A stretch of DNA of 52,306 bases from JAXJSP01 sp036310005 (GCA_036310005.1 JAXJSP010000005.1:1-52306); one strand, 5' to 3'; shown: positions 8,624-17,611, counted from the first letter of the stretch. The notes: generated from the letters alone by a model not told the origin. Translations and numbers: made by a program.

Positions 8624-8900
8624 GCACGACTGTGCAGATATGCGTTGATGTGGGAGGTGGCCGACTCCTGTAGGTCGGGAAATTTCCACGGAGTATGTCC
8701 GATTTTAAACCGGGCGATAAAAATTTGACTTAGCCTTATGTACCCTTATTGCGTACATAACCCCGGATTTGCTGTCAAAAGCTATGGTCTGACCAGAGGA
8801 ACTTGACAAACAGTGCAAACCGGTTTTATTTATGCAATAAAGAGGAACACGCGGCGAGGGGTAAAGATTTTTAGTGTAGCCCGCCTAATTAATTCAAGGA
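8624..8900 (+). ncRNA. Structured 5' leader of the ribosomal protein operon
   Basis: This explains the long gap before rpsJ. Visible stems: GCAC-GACT-GTGC near the 5' end; CCGAC/GTCGG at about 8661-8678; TTATGTAC (8736-8743) with GTACATAA (8753-8760); and a long arm CCGG-TTTGC-TGTCAA (8763-8778) with TTGACA ... GCAAA-CCGG (8803-8823). The loop and 3' side of the 8-bp stem (TTATTGCGTA, 8746-8755) can instead pair over 10 positions with TATGCAATAA (8831-8840), so two folds compete. Autogenous control by a ribosomal protein is known for S10 leaders elsewhere; applying it here is inference. Confidence 0.65.
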
Positions 8901-8912
8901 GGCGACTTCACA

Positions 8913-9221
8913 ATGGCAAAAGAGAAAATCAGAATCAGACTTAAAGGCTATGATCATGCACTTGTAGATCAGGCAGCAGAGAAGATTGTTGAAACCGCAA
9001 AGCGTACAGGCGCAAGAGTTTCGGGACCTGTTCCACTTCCTACCGAAAAGGAAATCGTTACAATCTTAAGAGCAGTTCACAAGTACAAAGACAGCCGTGA
9101 ACAGTTTGAGACAAGAACACACAAAAGGCTTATCGACATTCTCAGACCTTCAAACAAAACAGTTGAATCTCTGACAAGTCTTGAGCTTCCAGCCGGCGTA
9201 GAGTTTGAGATAAAATTGTAA
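8913..9221 (+). CDS. rpsJ: 30S ribosomal protein S10
   Basis: First gene of the S10 operon. 102 aa, the standard length; conserved starts such as IRIRLKGYDH and the THKRLIDI segment. S10 sits in the 30S head and is also NusE in antitermination complexes. AAGGAGG precedes the ATG. It follows the structured leader. Confidence 0.99.
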   Translation: MAKEKIRIRLKGYDHALVDQAAEKIVETAKRTGARVSGPVPLPTEKEIVTILRAVHKYKDSREQFETRTHKRLIDILRPSNKTVESLTSLELPAGVEFEIKL

Positions 9222-9296
9222 TCTCTTACATTATAATACGCAAGGCGTGGTCACGTTGGCGAAAAGTCAACCAATAACTACAAGGAGGAAAATACA

Positions 9297-9929
9297 ATGA
9301 AAAAAGGTATTATCGGCAAAAAATTGGGTATGACTCAAATTTTTGACCAGAACGGTAATGTTATCCCTGTAACAGTAGTCGAAGCCGGTCCATGTTTGGT
9401 AACTTTCAAAAAGACAGCAGAAAATGACGGTTACGAAGCAGTACAGCTCGGTTACGGCGAAATCAAGGCTAACAAAGTTACAAAACCGATGAAGGGACAC
9501 TTTGATAAAAACGACGTTGCTCCAAAGCGCGTTCTCAAAGAGTTCAGACTCGACGACATCAGCACATTAAATATCGGCGATGTAGTCAAAGCAGATGCAT
9601 TTGAAGAAGGCGAAGCAGTTGACGTTCAGGGCGTAAGCAAAGGTAAAGGTTACGCAGGCGTAATTAAGCGTCACGGATTCAGCAGACTTAAAATGTCACA
9701 CGGTACGGGCCCTGTTGCTCGTCACGGAGGCTCACTTGGTGCTTGTTCAACACCGTCACGCGTTTATAAGGGACGCAAGATGGCAGGCCACATGGGAGCA
9801 GTAAAAGTTACAGTACAAAACCTCGCTGTTGTAAAAGTAGATGCAGACAACAACATTCTTGCAATCAAGGGTGCGGTTCCCGGTCCTAAGGGCGGTTACG
9901 TTTACATCACCGACAGCGTTAAGGCTTAA
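9297..9929 (+). CDS. rplC: 50S ribosomal protein L3
   Basis: 210 aa, full length, opening with GIIGKKLGMTQIFD and carrying the loop KMSHGTGPVARHGGSLG that reaches toward the peptidyl transferase centre. It helps begin 50S assembly. GGAGG lies 8 bp before the ATG. The 75-bp gap after rpsJ is the longest in this part of the operon. Confidence 0.99.
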   Translation: MKKGIIGKKLGMTQIFDQNGNVIPVTVVEAGPCLVTFKKTAENDGYEAVQLGYGEIKANKVTKPMKGHFDKNDVAPKRVLKEFRLDDISTLNIGDVVKADAFEEGEAVDVQGVSKGKGYAGVIKRHGFSRLKMSHGTGPVARHGGSLGACSTPSRVYKGRKMAGHMGAVKVTVQNLAVVKVDADNNILAIKGAVPGPKGGYVYITDSVKA

Positions 9930-9946
9930 GAAAGGAGAGAAAACGG

Positions 9947-10570
9947 ATGCCAAAGTTACAAGTAGTTGATATGGCTGGAAAAAAGACATCTGACATCGAA
10001 CTCAGCGATGCAATATTCGCAATCGAGCCTAATATGTCAGTAATGCACTTAGCGGTTGTTGCATATCTTGCAAATCAGCGTCAGGGAACACAGTCAACCC
10101 TCACACGTTCGGAAGTAAGCGGTGGCGGAAGAAAGCCATGGCGTCAAAAAGGAACCGGTCACGCAAGACAAGGTTCAATCCGTGCACCACAGTGGATTCA
10201 CGGTGGCGTTGCTCTCGGACCTAAGCCAAGAGATTACGGTTTCTCACTTAACAAGAAAGAGCGTAAACTTGCAATCAAATCTGCACTTTCAAGCAAAGTT
10301 ACAGACAACGCGGTAATCGTTCTTGACAAGTTGGAAGTTGAAGATTATTCAACAAAAACAGTTGTAAATTGCCTTAATGCAATCGGCACAGGTAAGAAAA
10401 CACTTATCGTTTTAGCTGATGCAAACAAAGTAGTAATTAAATCTGCAGCAAATATTGCAGGAGTAAAGACTGCACAGGTAAATACAATCAACACTTACGA
10501 TATACTTAATGCTGACTCAGTTGTTATCGTTAAGGATGCCGTTAAAACATTAGAGGAGGTGTACGCATAA
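9947..10570 (+). CDS. rplD: 50S ribosomal protein L4
   Basis: 207 aa; conserved extended loop SGGGRKPWRQKGTGHARQGS lining the exit tunnel and an alpha/beta globular part. In enterobacteria L4 represses its own S10 operon through the leader; whether it does so here is unknown. GGAGAG precedes the ATG. The stop codon overlaps the rplW start by one base. Confidence 0.99.
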   Translation: MPKLQVVDMAGKKTSDIELSDAIFAIEPNMSVMHLAVVAYLANQRQGTQSTLTRSEVSGGGRKPWRQKGTGHARQGSIRAPQWIHGGVALGPKPRDYGFSLNKKERKLAIKSALSSKVTDNAVIVLDKLEVEDYSTKTVVNCLNAIGTGKKTLIVLADANKVVIKSAANIAGVKTAQVNTINTYDILNADSVVIVKDAVKTLEEVYA

Positions 10571-10863
10571 TGAAACTCGCATACGAAGTTATCATTAAAC
10601 CGGTTATTACCGAAAAGAGCATGGCCGGTGCAGCAGAGAAGAAGTACACATTCCGTGTTGCTAAAGACGCTACAAAAATCGACATCAAAAGAGCAGTAGA
10701 AGAAATTTACGGCGTTGAAGTAGCAAAGGTAAATACAGTAAATGTAAGAGGCAAAAATCGCCGCTACGGCCGTTTTGAGGGTGTAACACCTTCTTGGAAA
10801 AAGGCAACTGTAACCTTAACCGAAAATTCAAAGACTATCGAGTTCTTTGAAGGTATGATGTAA
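10570..10863 (+). CDS. rplW: 50S ribosomal protein L23
   Basis: 97 aa, complete, with IIKPVITEKSM and the basic VRGKNRRYGRFEG loop. L23 lies at the tunnel exit, where trigger factor and SRP dock. It starts at TAATG overlapping rplD; GGAGG is within the end of rplD, which indicates coupled translation. Confidence 0.99.
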   Translation: MKLAYEVIIKPVITEKSMAGAAEKKYTFRVAKDATKIDIKRAVEEIYGVEVAKVNTVNVRGKNRRYGRFEGVTPSWKKATVTLTENSKTIEFFEGMM

Positions 10864-10927
10864 TTAACGACAAGCGATGTAAGGGAAAAGAAATTCCCGC
10901 TAAGCTAATATTAAGGAGTGAAAATTA

Positions 10928-11758
10928 ATGGCTATTAAACATTACAAGCCAACCAGCGCAGGTAGACGCGGTATGACAGTAATGGATTACTCCGATATTT
11001 CTAAGGTAGCGCCTGAGAAGAGTTTATTAGAGCCTGTTAAGAAAAATGCAGGCAGAAACTCATACGGACGCATCACCGTACGTCATCGCGGCGGCGGAAA
11101 CCGTAGAAAATATCGTGTAATTGATTTCAAAAGAAACAAACTTGATGTACAAGCAACAGTATTAACAATCGAATATGATCCGAACAGAAGCGCATTTATC
11201 GCTTTAATCCAATATGACGACGGTGTAAAAAGTTACATCATCGCTCCTAACGGACTTAAAGTAGGCGACAAGGTTGTATCAAGCGCAAATGCTGATATTA
11301 AACCGGGTAACGCACTTCCTTTGGAGAATATGCCTACAGGTACTTTCATTCACAACATTGAAATGTATCCGGGCAAAGGTGCTCAGTTAGCAAGAGCAGC
11401 CGGCATTTCGGCACAGCTTATGGCTAAAGAAAACGGAATGGCACTTGTACGCCTTCCTTCGGGTGAGTTAAGATATGTACCTGCAAATTGCTTTGCAACA
11501 GTCGGTACAGTAAGCAACCCTGAGCATGAAAATGTAAACTATGGTAAAGCCGGTAGAAAACGCCACATGGGCTGGAGACCTACAGTTCGCGGTTCTGTAA
11601 TGAACCCGAATGACCACCCGCACGGTGGTGGTGAAGGTAAGTCACCTATCGGACGCAGCGGTCCTGTTACTCCTTGGGGTAAACCTACCCTCGGTTACAA
11701 GACTCGCGATAAGCATAAGGCTTCTGACAAATATATTGTCAAACGCCGCAGCAAGTAA
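10928..11758 (+). CDS. rplB: 50S ribosomal protein L2
   Basis: 276 aa, full length. The C-terminal stretch with NPNDHPHGGGEGKSPIG includes the conserved His needed for peptidyl transferase centre function. GGAG precedes the ATG. The 64-bp gap after rplW holds a small GGGAA/TTCCC hairpin. Confidence 0.99.
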   Translation: MAIKHYKPTSAGRRGMTVMDYSDISKVAPEKSLLEPVKKNAGRNSYGRITVRHRGGGNRRKYRVIDFKRNKLDVQATVLTIEYDPNRSAFIALIQYDDGVKSYIIAPNGLKVGDKVVSSANADIKPGNALPLENMPTGTFIHNIEMYPGKGAQLARAAGISAQLMAKENGMALVRLPSGELRYVPANCFATVGTVSNPEHENVNYGKAGRKRHMGWRPTVRGSVMNPNDHPHGGGEGKSPIGRSGPVTPWGKPTLGYKTRDKHKASDKYIVKRRSK

Positions 11759-11779
11759 AGTGGAAGGAGCTTAATTAAT

Positions 11780-12052
11780 ATGAGTAGAAGTACCAAAAAA
11801 GGACCTTTTGTTCAACCTGCTCTTTATAAAAGAGTTCTTGCTATGAATGAGACAGGCGAAAAACGCGTTCTTAAAACATGGAGCCGTTCTTCCACAATTT
11901 TCCCTGATTTTGTGGGACACACATTTGCTGTACATGACGGACGCAAACATGTTCCGGTATATGTTACCGAAGATATGGTAGGACACAAACTCGGCGAGTT
12001 TGCACCGACCAGAACCTTCAAAGGTCATGCCGGTTCAAAGACAACTAAGTAA
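11780..12052 (+). CDS. rpsS: 30S ribosomal protein S19
   Basis: 90 aa. SRSTKKGPFV start and the SRSSTIFPDFVGHTFAVHDG core are characteristic. It binds 16S rRNA in the 30S head near S13. GGAAGGAG precedes the ATG. Confidence 0.99.
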   Translation: MSRSTKKGPFVQPALYKRVLAMNETGEKRVLKTWSRSSTIFPDFVGHTFAVHDGRKHVPVYVTEDMVGHKLGEFAPTRTFKGHAGSKTTK

Positions 12053-12081
12053 TTCACAAGGCCGAAAGGAGAGTAAAGAAC

Positions 12082-12417
12082 ATGGAAGCAAGGGCTACAC
12101 TTAAATTTGCCCGCATTTCACCGCGTAAGGTTGAAATCGTACTTGATTTAATTAGAAATCAGCCTGCAGAAAAAGCCATGGCTATACTGAAAAACACACC
12201 TAAGGCAGCTAGTGAATACCTTATTAAGTTGCTTAAATCAGCTATGGCAAATGCAGAAAACAATCACAATATGGACCTTTCAAAATTATATGTTGCAGAA
12301 TGCAGCGTAAGCGGTGGTCCGATTCTTAAGAGAATTCAGCCTGTAGCACACGGCCGTGCATACAGAATTTTGAAAAGAACATCTCATGTTGAGTTAGTTC
12401 TCAAAGAAGCAGAGTAA
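12082..12417 (+). CDS. rplV: 50S ribosomal protein L22
   Basis: 111 aa, with the RISPRKV start and the C-terminal hairpin containing RAYRILKRTSH, which lines the exit tunnel and is where macrolide-affecting changes occur in other species. AAAGGAGAG precedes the ATG. Confidence 0.99.
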   Translation: MEARATLKFARISPRKVEIVLDLIRNQPAEKAMAILKNTPKAASEYLIKLLKSAMANAENNHNMDLSKLYVAECSVSGGPILKRIQPVAHGRAYRILKRTSHVELVLKEAE

Positions 12418-12431
12418 GGAGGAGAGTTTTA

Positions 12432-13115
12432 ATGGGACAAAAAGTTAATCCGCACGGACTCAGAGTCGGTGTAATCAAAAATTGGGACTCTCGCTGGTTC
12501 GCTAAGGACAATGTGTTTGGCGATACTCTCGTAGAGGACTACAAATTAAGAAAATATCTTAAGAAAAGACTTTATGACGCAGGAATTGCCAAGATTGAAA
12601 TCGAACGCGATTCTAACGATAAAGTAAGAGTTCACATCCACTGCGGCAAACCCGGTATGGTTATCGGTGCGAAGGGTGCTGAAATCGAAAAATTAAAAGC
12701 AGACATCGAAAAATTCTTCGGTGGCGAAAAGAAAGTCAACATCAATGTTGTTGAAGTTAAAAATCCGGATGCAAACGCTCAGTTAGTTGCTGAAAACATC
12801 GCACTTCAACTTGAAAAGCGTATCACTTTCAGACGCGCTATGAAACAGTGCATGGGCAGAGCGATGAAAGCAGGCGTAAAAGGTATCAAAACACAGTGCA
12901 GCGGTCGTCTCGGCGGTGCTGAAATCGCAAGAAGCGAGCAGTATCACGAAGGTACAATTCCGCTTCAGACACTTCGCGCTGATATCGATTACGGTTTTGC
13001 TGAGGCAAACACAACCTACGGTATCATTGGTGTTAAAGTTTGGATTTACAATGGCGAAGTTTTATACGATAACCGTCGTAAATCAAACACTAAAAAGGAA
13101 GGGGGCGCTCGTTAA
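12432..13115 (+). CDS. rpsC: 30S ribosomal protein S3
   Basis: 227 aa. MGQKVNPHGLRVG start, KH domain with GKPGMVIGAKG (the GXXG loop), and a C-terminal domain ending in basic residues. It forms part of the mRNA entry tunnel with helicase activity. GGAGGAG precedes the ATG. The stop overlaps the rplP start by one base. Confidence 0.99.
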   Translation: MGQKVNPHGLRVGVIKNWDSRWFAKDNVFGDTLVEDYKLRKYLKKRLYDAGIAKIEIERDSNDKVRVHIHCGKPGMVIGAKGAEIEKLKADIEKFFGGEKKVNINVVEVKNPDANAQLVAENIALQLEKRITFRRAMKQCMGRAMKAGVKGIKTQCSGRLGGAEIARSEQYHEGTIPLQTLRADIDYGFAEANTTYGIIGVKVWIYNGEVLYDNRRKSNTKKEGGAR

Positions 13116-13537
13116 TGTTACTTCCGAAGCGTGTTAAATATCGCAGACAGCAAAGAGGCCGCCTTACAGGTAAGGCGCTTAAAGGTAACAAGGTAAGTTA
13201 CGGAGATTTCGGTCTTCAGGCAACAGAGCCGGCTTGGATCACTTCAAACCAAATCGAGGCTGCCCGTGTAGCAATGACCCGTTACATTAAGCGTGGCGGT
13301 CAGGTATGGATCAAAATCTTCCCTGACAAGCCGATTACTCAAAAACCTGCCGAAACCCGAATGGGTTCAGGTAAAGGTTCACCTGAGTATTGGGTAGCAG
13401 TAGTTAAGCCGGGCAGAGTAATGTTCGAGATTGCAGGTGTTGATGAAACAGTCGCAAGAGAAGCATTACGCCTTGCAGCAAACAAGCTCCCGATCAAATG
13501 TAAATTTGTAACTAAAGCAGAGGAGGGCGAACAGTAA
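13115..13537 (+). CDS. rplP: 50S ribosomal protein L16
   Basis: 140 aa. MLLPKRVKYRRQQRG start and RMGSGKGSPEYWVAVVKPG are hallmarks. It positions the A-site tRNA elbow. Translation is coupled to rpsC by TAATG and to rpmC in the same way. Confidence 0.99.
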   Translation: MLLPKRVKYRRQQRGRLTGKALKGNKVSYGDFGLQATEPAWITSNQIEAARVAMTRYIKRGGQVWIKIFPDKPITQKPAETRMGSGKGSPEYWVAVVKPGRVMFEIAGVDETVAREALRLAANKLPIKCKFVTKAEEGEQ

Positions 13538-13740
13538 TGAAGGCAAATGAAGTAAGAGAAATGTCAGTTGCAGAACTTGAAAACAAACTTACCGAGCTTA
13601 AAAAAGAGCTTTTTAACCTTCGTTTTCAGTCGGCCACAAATCAGCTTGAAAATCCGATGCGTATAAAGGCAGTTAAGAAAGATATCGCAAGAATCAAAAC
13701 AATTCTTCGCGAAATCGAACTTAAAGCCGACGCACAGTAA
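13537..13740 (+). CDS. rpmC: 50S ribosomal protein L29
   Basis: 67 aa, two-helix protein near the tunnel exit. KELFNLRFQSATNQLENPMR is the conserved block. Its start overlaps the rplP stop; GGAGG lies in the rplP tail. Confidence 0.98.
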   Translation: MKANEVREMSVAELENKLTELKKELFNLRFQSATNQLENPMRIKAVKKDIARIKTILREIELKADAQ

Positions 13741-13757
13741 GGAGGAGACGTTTTAAC

Positions 13758-14012
13758 ATGGAAAGAAATCTCAGAAAAACAAGAACCGGCAGAGTCGTAA
13801 GCGACAAAATGGACAAAACCGTGGTTGTTGCCATTGAGGACAATGTTAAGCATCCTCTCTACGGTAAAATTGTAAAGAAAACTGTTAGACTCAAGGCACA
13901 CGATGAAGAGAACGCTTGCAGCGTAGGCGACAGAGTTCTCGTAATGGAAACAAGACCGCTTTCTAAAGATAAGAGATGGCGTGTTGTCGAGATAGTTACT
14001 AAGGCGAAATAA
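13758..14012 (+). CDS. rpsQ: 30S ribosomal protein S17
   Basis: 84 aa OB-fold protein with RKTRTGRVVSDKMDKTVVV and the HPLYGKIVK loop. A primary 16S rRNA binder of the 30S body. GGAGGAG precedes the ATG. Confidence 0.99.
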   Translation: MERNLRKTRTGRVVSDKMDKTVVVAIEDNVKHPLYGKIVKKTVRLKAHDEENACSVGDRVLVMETRPLSKDKRWRVVEIVTKAK

Positions 14013-14052
14013 TCTGAGTTATTTCGTATATAAGGATTAAGGAGGAATTACT

Positions 14053-14421
14053 GTGATTCAACAGCAGACTTACCTCAAGGTTGCCGACAACACCGGTGCA
14101 AAAGAACTTATGTGCATTCGTGTACTCGGCGGTTCCGGCAGAAGGTATGCTAATATAGGTGACGTAGTTGTTGCTTCGGTTAAAAAAGCAGCACCAGGCG
14201 GCACAGTAAAAAAAGGCGATGTAGTCAAAGCCGTAGTTGTTCGTTCGGCTAAAGGCGTGCGTCGTGCAGACGGCACATATATTCGTTTCGACGAAAATGC
14301 AGCCGTAATCATCAGAGATGACAAGAGCCCGAGAGGAACTCGTATTTTTGGGCCTGTTGCCCGTGAGCTTCGTGAGAAAGAATATACAAAAATTCTTTCC
14401 CTCGCTCCGGAAGTACTTTAA
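14053..14421 (+). CDS. rplN: 50S ribosomal protein L14
   Basis: 122 aa. MIQQQTYLKVADNTGAKE start and the C-terminal GPVARELRE block. It forms an intersubunit bridge and is the docking site of RsfS. Starts with GTG, 8 bp after GGAGG. Confidence 0.99.
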   Translation: MIQQQTYLKVADNTGAKELMCIRVLGGSGRRYANIGDVVVASVKKAAPGGTVKKGDVVKAVVVRSAKGVRRADGTYIRFDENAAVIIRDDKSPRGTRIFGPVARELREKEYTKILSLAPEVL

Positions 14422-14438
14422 TGGGAGGTTTATCGAGA

Positions 14439-14762
14439 ATGAGTAAAATGAACATTAAAGTCGGAGATACCGTTAAGATTCTTGTCGGTGACGAACAGGA
14501 CAAGGGTAAGACAGGTAAAGTTCTTCAGGTAAGCCCGAAAGAAGGCAAAGTCATCGTTGAAGGACGAAATTTTGTATCAAAGCATGTAAAGGCTCGCAAG
14601 CCCGGTGATCCTTCGGGAATCATCAAGGCTGAATCAGCAATTTATGCTTGCAAGGTTCAACTCGTATGCCCTAAATGTAAAGAGGCTGTAAGAGTCGGAC
14701 ATAAAGTTAATGATGATGGCAGAAAAGTACGCGTTTGTAAAAAATGCGGCGCCGAATTTTAA
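14439..14762 (+). CDS. rplX: 50S ribosomal protein L24
   Basis: 107 aa. KOW motif near the N-terminus (IKVGDTVKILVGDEQDKGKTG), an assembly-initiator protein. The C-terminal region carries two CxxC pairs (CPKCKE and CKKCGAEF), a zinc-ribbon-like tail found in many L24. An in-frame ATG overlaps the rplN stop at 14421, but GGGAGG lies after it and 10 bp before the ATG at 14439, which is therefore preferred. Confidence 0.97.
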   Translation: MSKMNIKVGDTVKILVGDEQDKGKTGKVLQVSPKEGKVIVEGRNFVSKHVKARKPGDPSGIIKAESAIYACKVQLVCPKCKEAVRVGHKVNDDGRKVRVCKKCGAEF

Positions 14763-14780
14763 GTAAAGGAGTAGCATAAA

Positions 14781-15320
14781 ATGGCAAGATTAAAAGACAC
14801 ATATAAGTCTGAAGTCGCACCTGCTTTAATGAAGAAGTTTAATTATAAAAGCGTTATGCAGATTCCTAAACTTGATAAGGTAATCATTAACGTAGGATGC
14901 GGCGAGGCAAAAGATAACTCAAAAGTTATCGACGCAGTATGCAATGACCTCGCACTTATAACCGGACAGAAGGCAGTTGCCTGCGTAGCCAGAAAATCAG
15001 TCGCAAACTTTAAAGTTCGTGAAGGTATGGCTATCGGCGTTAAGGTAACACTTCGCGGTGAGAAAATGTACGAATTTGTAGACAGATTTTTCTCAGCGGC
15101 TCTCCCGAGAGTCAGAGACTTCAAGGGTATCAATCCCAATTCATTTGACGGTCGCGGAAACTATTCTATGGGCGTTAAAGAACAGTTGATTTTCCCTGAA
15201 ATCGAATATGATAAGATTGATAAAGTACGCGGTATGGACATCAATTTTGTTACAACTGCAACAACAGACGAAGAAGCACGCGAGTTATTAACATTACTCG
15301 GCGCTCCGTTCGCTAAGTAA
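14781..15320 (+). CDS. rplE: 50S ribosomal protein L5
   Basis: 179 aa, full length, with PKLDKVIINVGCGEA and the FDGRGNYSMGVKEQ region. It binds 5S rRNA and contacts the P-site tRNA. AAAGGAG precedes the ATG. Confidence 0.99.
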   Translation: MARLKDTYKSEVAPALMKKFNYKSVMQIPKLDKVIINVGCGEAKDNSKVIDAVCNDLALITGQKAVACVARKSVANFKVREGMAIGVKVTLRGEKMYEFVDRFFSAALPRVRDFKGINPNSFDGRGNYSMGVKEQLIFPEIEYDKIDKVRGMDINFVTTATTDEEARELLTLLGAPFAK

Positions 15321-15334
15321 AGGAGGAAAGTACA

Positions 15335-15520
15335 GTGGCTAAAACAGCAATGAAAGTTAAACAGGCACGTCCTGCAAAGTATTCAACAAGAGAATATAAC
15401 AGATGTAAAATCTGCGGAAGACCACATGCTTATCTCCGTAAATATGGTATCTGCCGTATTTGCTTCAGAGAACTCGCTTATAAAGGCGAAATTCCCGGAG
15501 TAAAGAAAGCAAGCTGGTAA
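15335..15520 (+). CDS. rpsN: 30S ribosomal protein S14, zinc-binding type Z
   Basis: 61 aa with the two CxxC pairs of the zinc (C+) form (CKICG and CRICF). GTG start with AAAGGAGG upstream. The short zinc form is typical of Firmicutes and lies in the spc operon as expected. Confidence 0.98.
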   Translation: MAKTAMKVKQARPAKYSTREYNRCKICGRPHAYLRKYGICRICFRELAYKGEIPGVKKASW

Positions 15521-15536
15521 GAGGAGGACAACGGTT

Positions 15537-15935
15537 ATGCAAATCACCGATACTATCGCTGATATGCTTACAAGAATTAGAAACGCTAATTCCGCAAAGC
15601 ACGAATCAGTTGATATACCTGCATCAAACATGAAAAAAGCAATCGCTCAGATTCTTCTTGATGAAGGATATATCAAGGGCTTCACCGTAACAGAAGACGG
15701 TAAACAGGGTGTAATTACAGTTAACCTTAAATACGGCCCCAATAAGTCGCAGGTCATCACCGGCTTGCGCAGAGTTTCTAAGCCCGGTCTTAGAATTTAT
15801 TCAGATGTAGAAAATATGCCTAAAGTTATGAAAGGTTTAGGTATCGCAATTGTTTCAACATCTAAAGGCATTATGACAGACAAGCAGGCTCGCAAGGCAA
15901 ATGTCGGCGGCGAAGTCCTCGCGTTTGTTTGGTAA
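15537..15935 (+). CDS. rpsH: 30S ribosomal protein S8
   Basis: 132 aa; DTIADMLTRIRNAN start and the STSKGIMTDKQARKANVGGEVLAFVW end are diagnostic. It binds helix 21 of 16S rRNA and represses the spc operon in enterobacteria. GAGGAGG precedes the ATG. Confidence 0.99.
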   Translation: MQITDTIADMLTRIRNANSAKHESVDIPASNMKKAIAQILLDEGYIKGFTVTEDGKQGVITVNLKYGPNKSQVITGLRRVSKPGLRIYSDVENMPKVMKGLGIAIVSTSKGIMTDKQARKANVGGEVLAFVW

Positions 15936-15950
15936 GGAGGTGCCTTTAAT

Positions 15951-16490
15951 ATGTCAAGAATCGGTAATAAACCAATAACAATTCCAGCAGGCGTCGAAGT
16001 AAAAGTAGACGGACAGACTGTAACTGTTAAAGGACCTAAGGGAACACTTACACAGCAGTTTCGTAAAGAAATCACTGTAGAAGTTGAAGGCACACAAGTA
16101 AAAGTTACTCGTTGCAACGACGAAAAGACCGCTAAATCACTTCACGGATTAAGCCGTACTTTAGTATCAAATATGATTGAAGGCGTTGCAAACGGTTACT
16201 CAAAGACTCTTGAAGTAGTAGGCGTAGGATACCGTGTTCAAAAGCAGGGAACAAACCTTGTAATGAACTTAGGTTACTCACATCAGGTAATTATGCCTGA
16301 AACCGACACTATCAAGATTGAAGTTCCGGACCCGAACACAATCGTTGTTTCCGGAGCAGACAAGCAAGAAGTTGGCCAATTTGCGGCAGAAGTTCGCGAA
16401 AAGCGTCCGCCGGAGCCTTACAAGGGCAAAGGTATTCGCTATAAGGGTGAATATATACGCCGCAAAGAAGGTAAAGCAGGTAAGAAGTAA
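15951..16490 (+). CDS. rplF: 50S ribosomal protein L6
   Basis: 179 aa with two L6 repeats and the C-terminal KRPPEPYKGKGIRYKGEYIR block. It lies near the factor-binding centre. GGAGG precedes the ATG and overlaps the rpsH stop. Confidence 0.99.
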   Translation: MSRIGNKPITIPAGVEVKVDGQTVTVKGPKGTLTQQFRKEITVEVEGTQVKVTRCNDEKTAKSLHGLSRTLVSNMIEGVANGYSKTLEVVGVGYRVQKQGTNLVMNLGYSHQVIMPETDTIKIEVPDPNTIVVSGADKQEVGQFAAEVREKRPPEPYKGKGIRYKGEYIRRKEGKAGKK

Positions 16491-16502
16491 GGAGGAGTTT
16501 AA

Positions 16503-16859
16503 ATGGTTACTAAGAAAGACAGCAATAAAGCAAGACTTCATCGCCATGTGCGTGTACGCAGCAAAATCAGCGGAACACCTGAACGCCCTCGCTTCGATGT
16601 TTTCCGTTCAAATGCTAACATCTATGCACAAATCATAGACGATACAACAGGTACAACTTTGGTAAGCGCATCTTCAGTAGAAAAAGATTTCGGCTATGGC
16701 GGAAACAAAGATGCAGCAAAGAAAGTTGGTCTTCTCATAGCAGAGAGAGCAGTTAAAAAAGGTATAACCGAGGTCGTTTTTGACCGCGGTGGTTACATTT
16801 ATCACGGCCGTGTCAAAGAATTGGCCGAAGGTGCCCGCGAGGGCGGCCTCAAGTTCTAA
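16503..16859 (+). CDS. rplR: 50S ribosomal protein L18
   Basis: 118 aa, with RHVRVRSKISGTPERPR and the FDRGGYIYHGRVKELAEGARE end. It binds 5S rRNA. GGAGG lies 6 bp before the ATG. Confidence 0.99.
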   Translation: MVTKKDSNKARLHRHVRVRSKISGTPERPRFDVFRSNANIYAQIIDDTTGTTLVSASSVEKDFGYGGNKDAAKKVGLLIAERAVKKGITEVVFDRGGYIYHGRVKELAEGAREGGLKF

Positions 16860-16877
16860 GAAAAGGAGGAATTACTT

Positions 16878-17381
16878 TTGGCTAATAAAATTGACGCATC
16901 AACACTTGATTTACAAGAACGCATGGTATCGCTTAACCGCGTATCAAAGACTGTAAAAGGCGGACGCATTATGAAGTTTACTGCACTTATGGTAGTAGGC
17001 GACGGTGCAGGCCATGTAGGCTTTGGTTTAGGTAAAGCGAGAGAAGTGCCTGACGCTATCCGCAAGGGTATCGAAGACGCAAAGAAAAATCTTATTGAAG
17101 TTTCTTTAAAGGGCACAACAATTCCTCACGAGATTATCGGTGAATTTGACGCAGGCAGAGTATTGCTTAAGCCTGCTGCACCCGGTACCGGAGTTATCGC
17201 CGGCGGTGCTGTAAGACCGGTACTTGAACTTGTAGGAATTAAAGATATTCGTACAAAGGCTCTTCGTTCAAACAATGCTTGTAATGTCGTAAGAGCAACA
17301 ATCGACGGTTTGTCAAAACTCAGAAATGCAGAACAAGTTGCTGCAGTTCGCGGAAAAACCGTTAAAGAAATTTTAGATTAA
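16878..17381 (+). CDS. rpsE: 30S ribosomal protein S5
   Basis: 167 aa, with double-stranded-RNA-binding-like domain (ERMVSLNRVSKTVKGGR, then ALMVVGDGAGHVGFGLGKA) and the RPVLELVGIKDI helix. It acts in decoding fidelity and mRNA entry. The start is TTG, clearly set by AAAGGAGG 8 bp upstream; no alternative ATG gives the conserved N-terminus. Confidence 0.98.
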   Translation: MANKIDASTLDLQERMVSLNRVSKTVKGGRIMKFTALMVVGDGAGHVGFGLGKAREVPDAIRKGIEDAKKNLIEVSLKGTTIPHEIIGEFDAGRVLLKPAAPGTGVIAGGAVRPVLELVGIKDIRTKALRSNNACNVVRATIDGLSKLRNAEQVAAVRGKTVKEILD

Positions 17382-17395
17382 GGGGGAGCAGCATT

Positions 17396-17593
17396 ATGCC
17401 AAGAAAAGCAAAGGCTGCAGGCCTTAAAGTAAAACTCGTCAAGAGCCTTATCGGCTGCAAAGACGACCAAATTGCAACCGCTGAGTCACTCGGACTTCAC
17501 AAAATCGGCGATGAGAGAATTCAACCCGATAACGCATCGACTCAGGGTAAGATTAAAAAAATCTGTCACCTTATCGAAGTCACCAACGCTTAA
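17396..17593 (+). CDS. rpmD: 50S ribosomal protein L30
   Basis: 65 aa, with VKLVKSLIGCKDDQIATAESLGL and the C-terminal GKIKKICHLIEV. AGGGGGAG precedes the ATG. Short form typical of bacteria. Confidence 0.98.
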   Translation: MPRKAKAAGLKVKLVKSLIGCKDDQIATAESLGLHKIGDERIQPDNASTQGKIKKICHLIEVTNA

Positions 17594-17611
17594 TTAGGGA
17601 GGTGCAAATTA

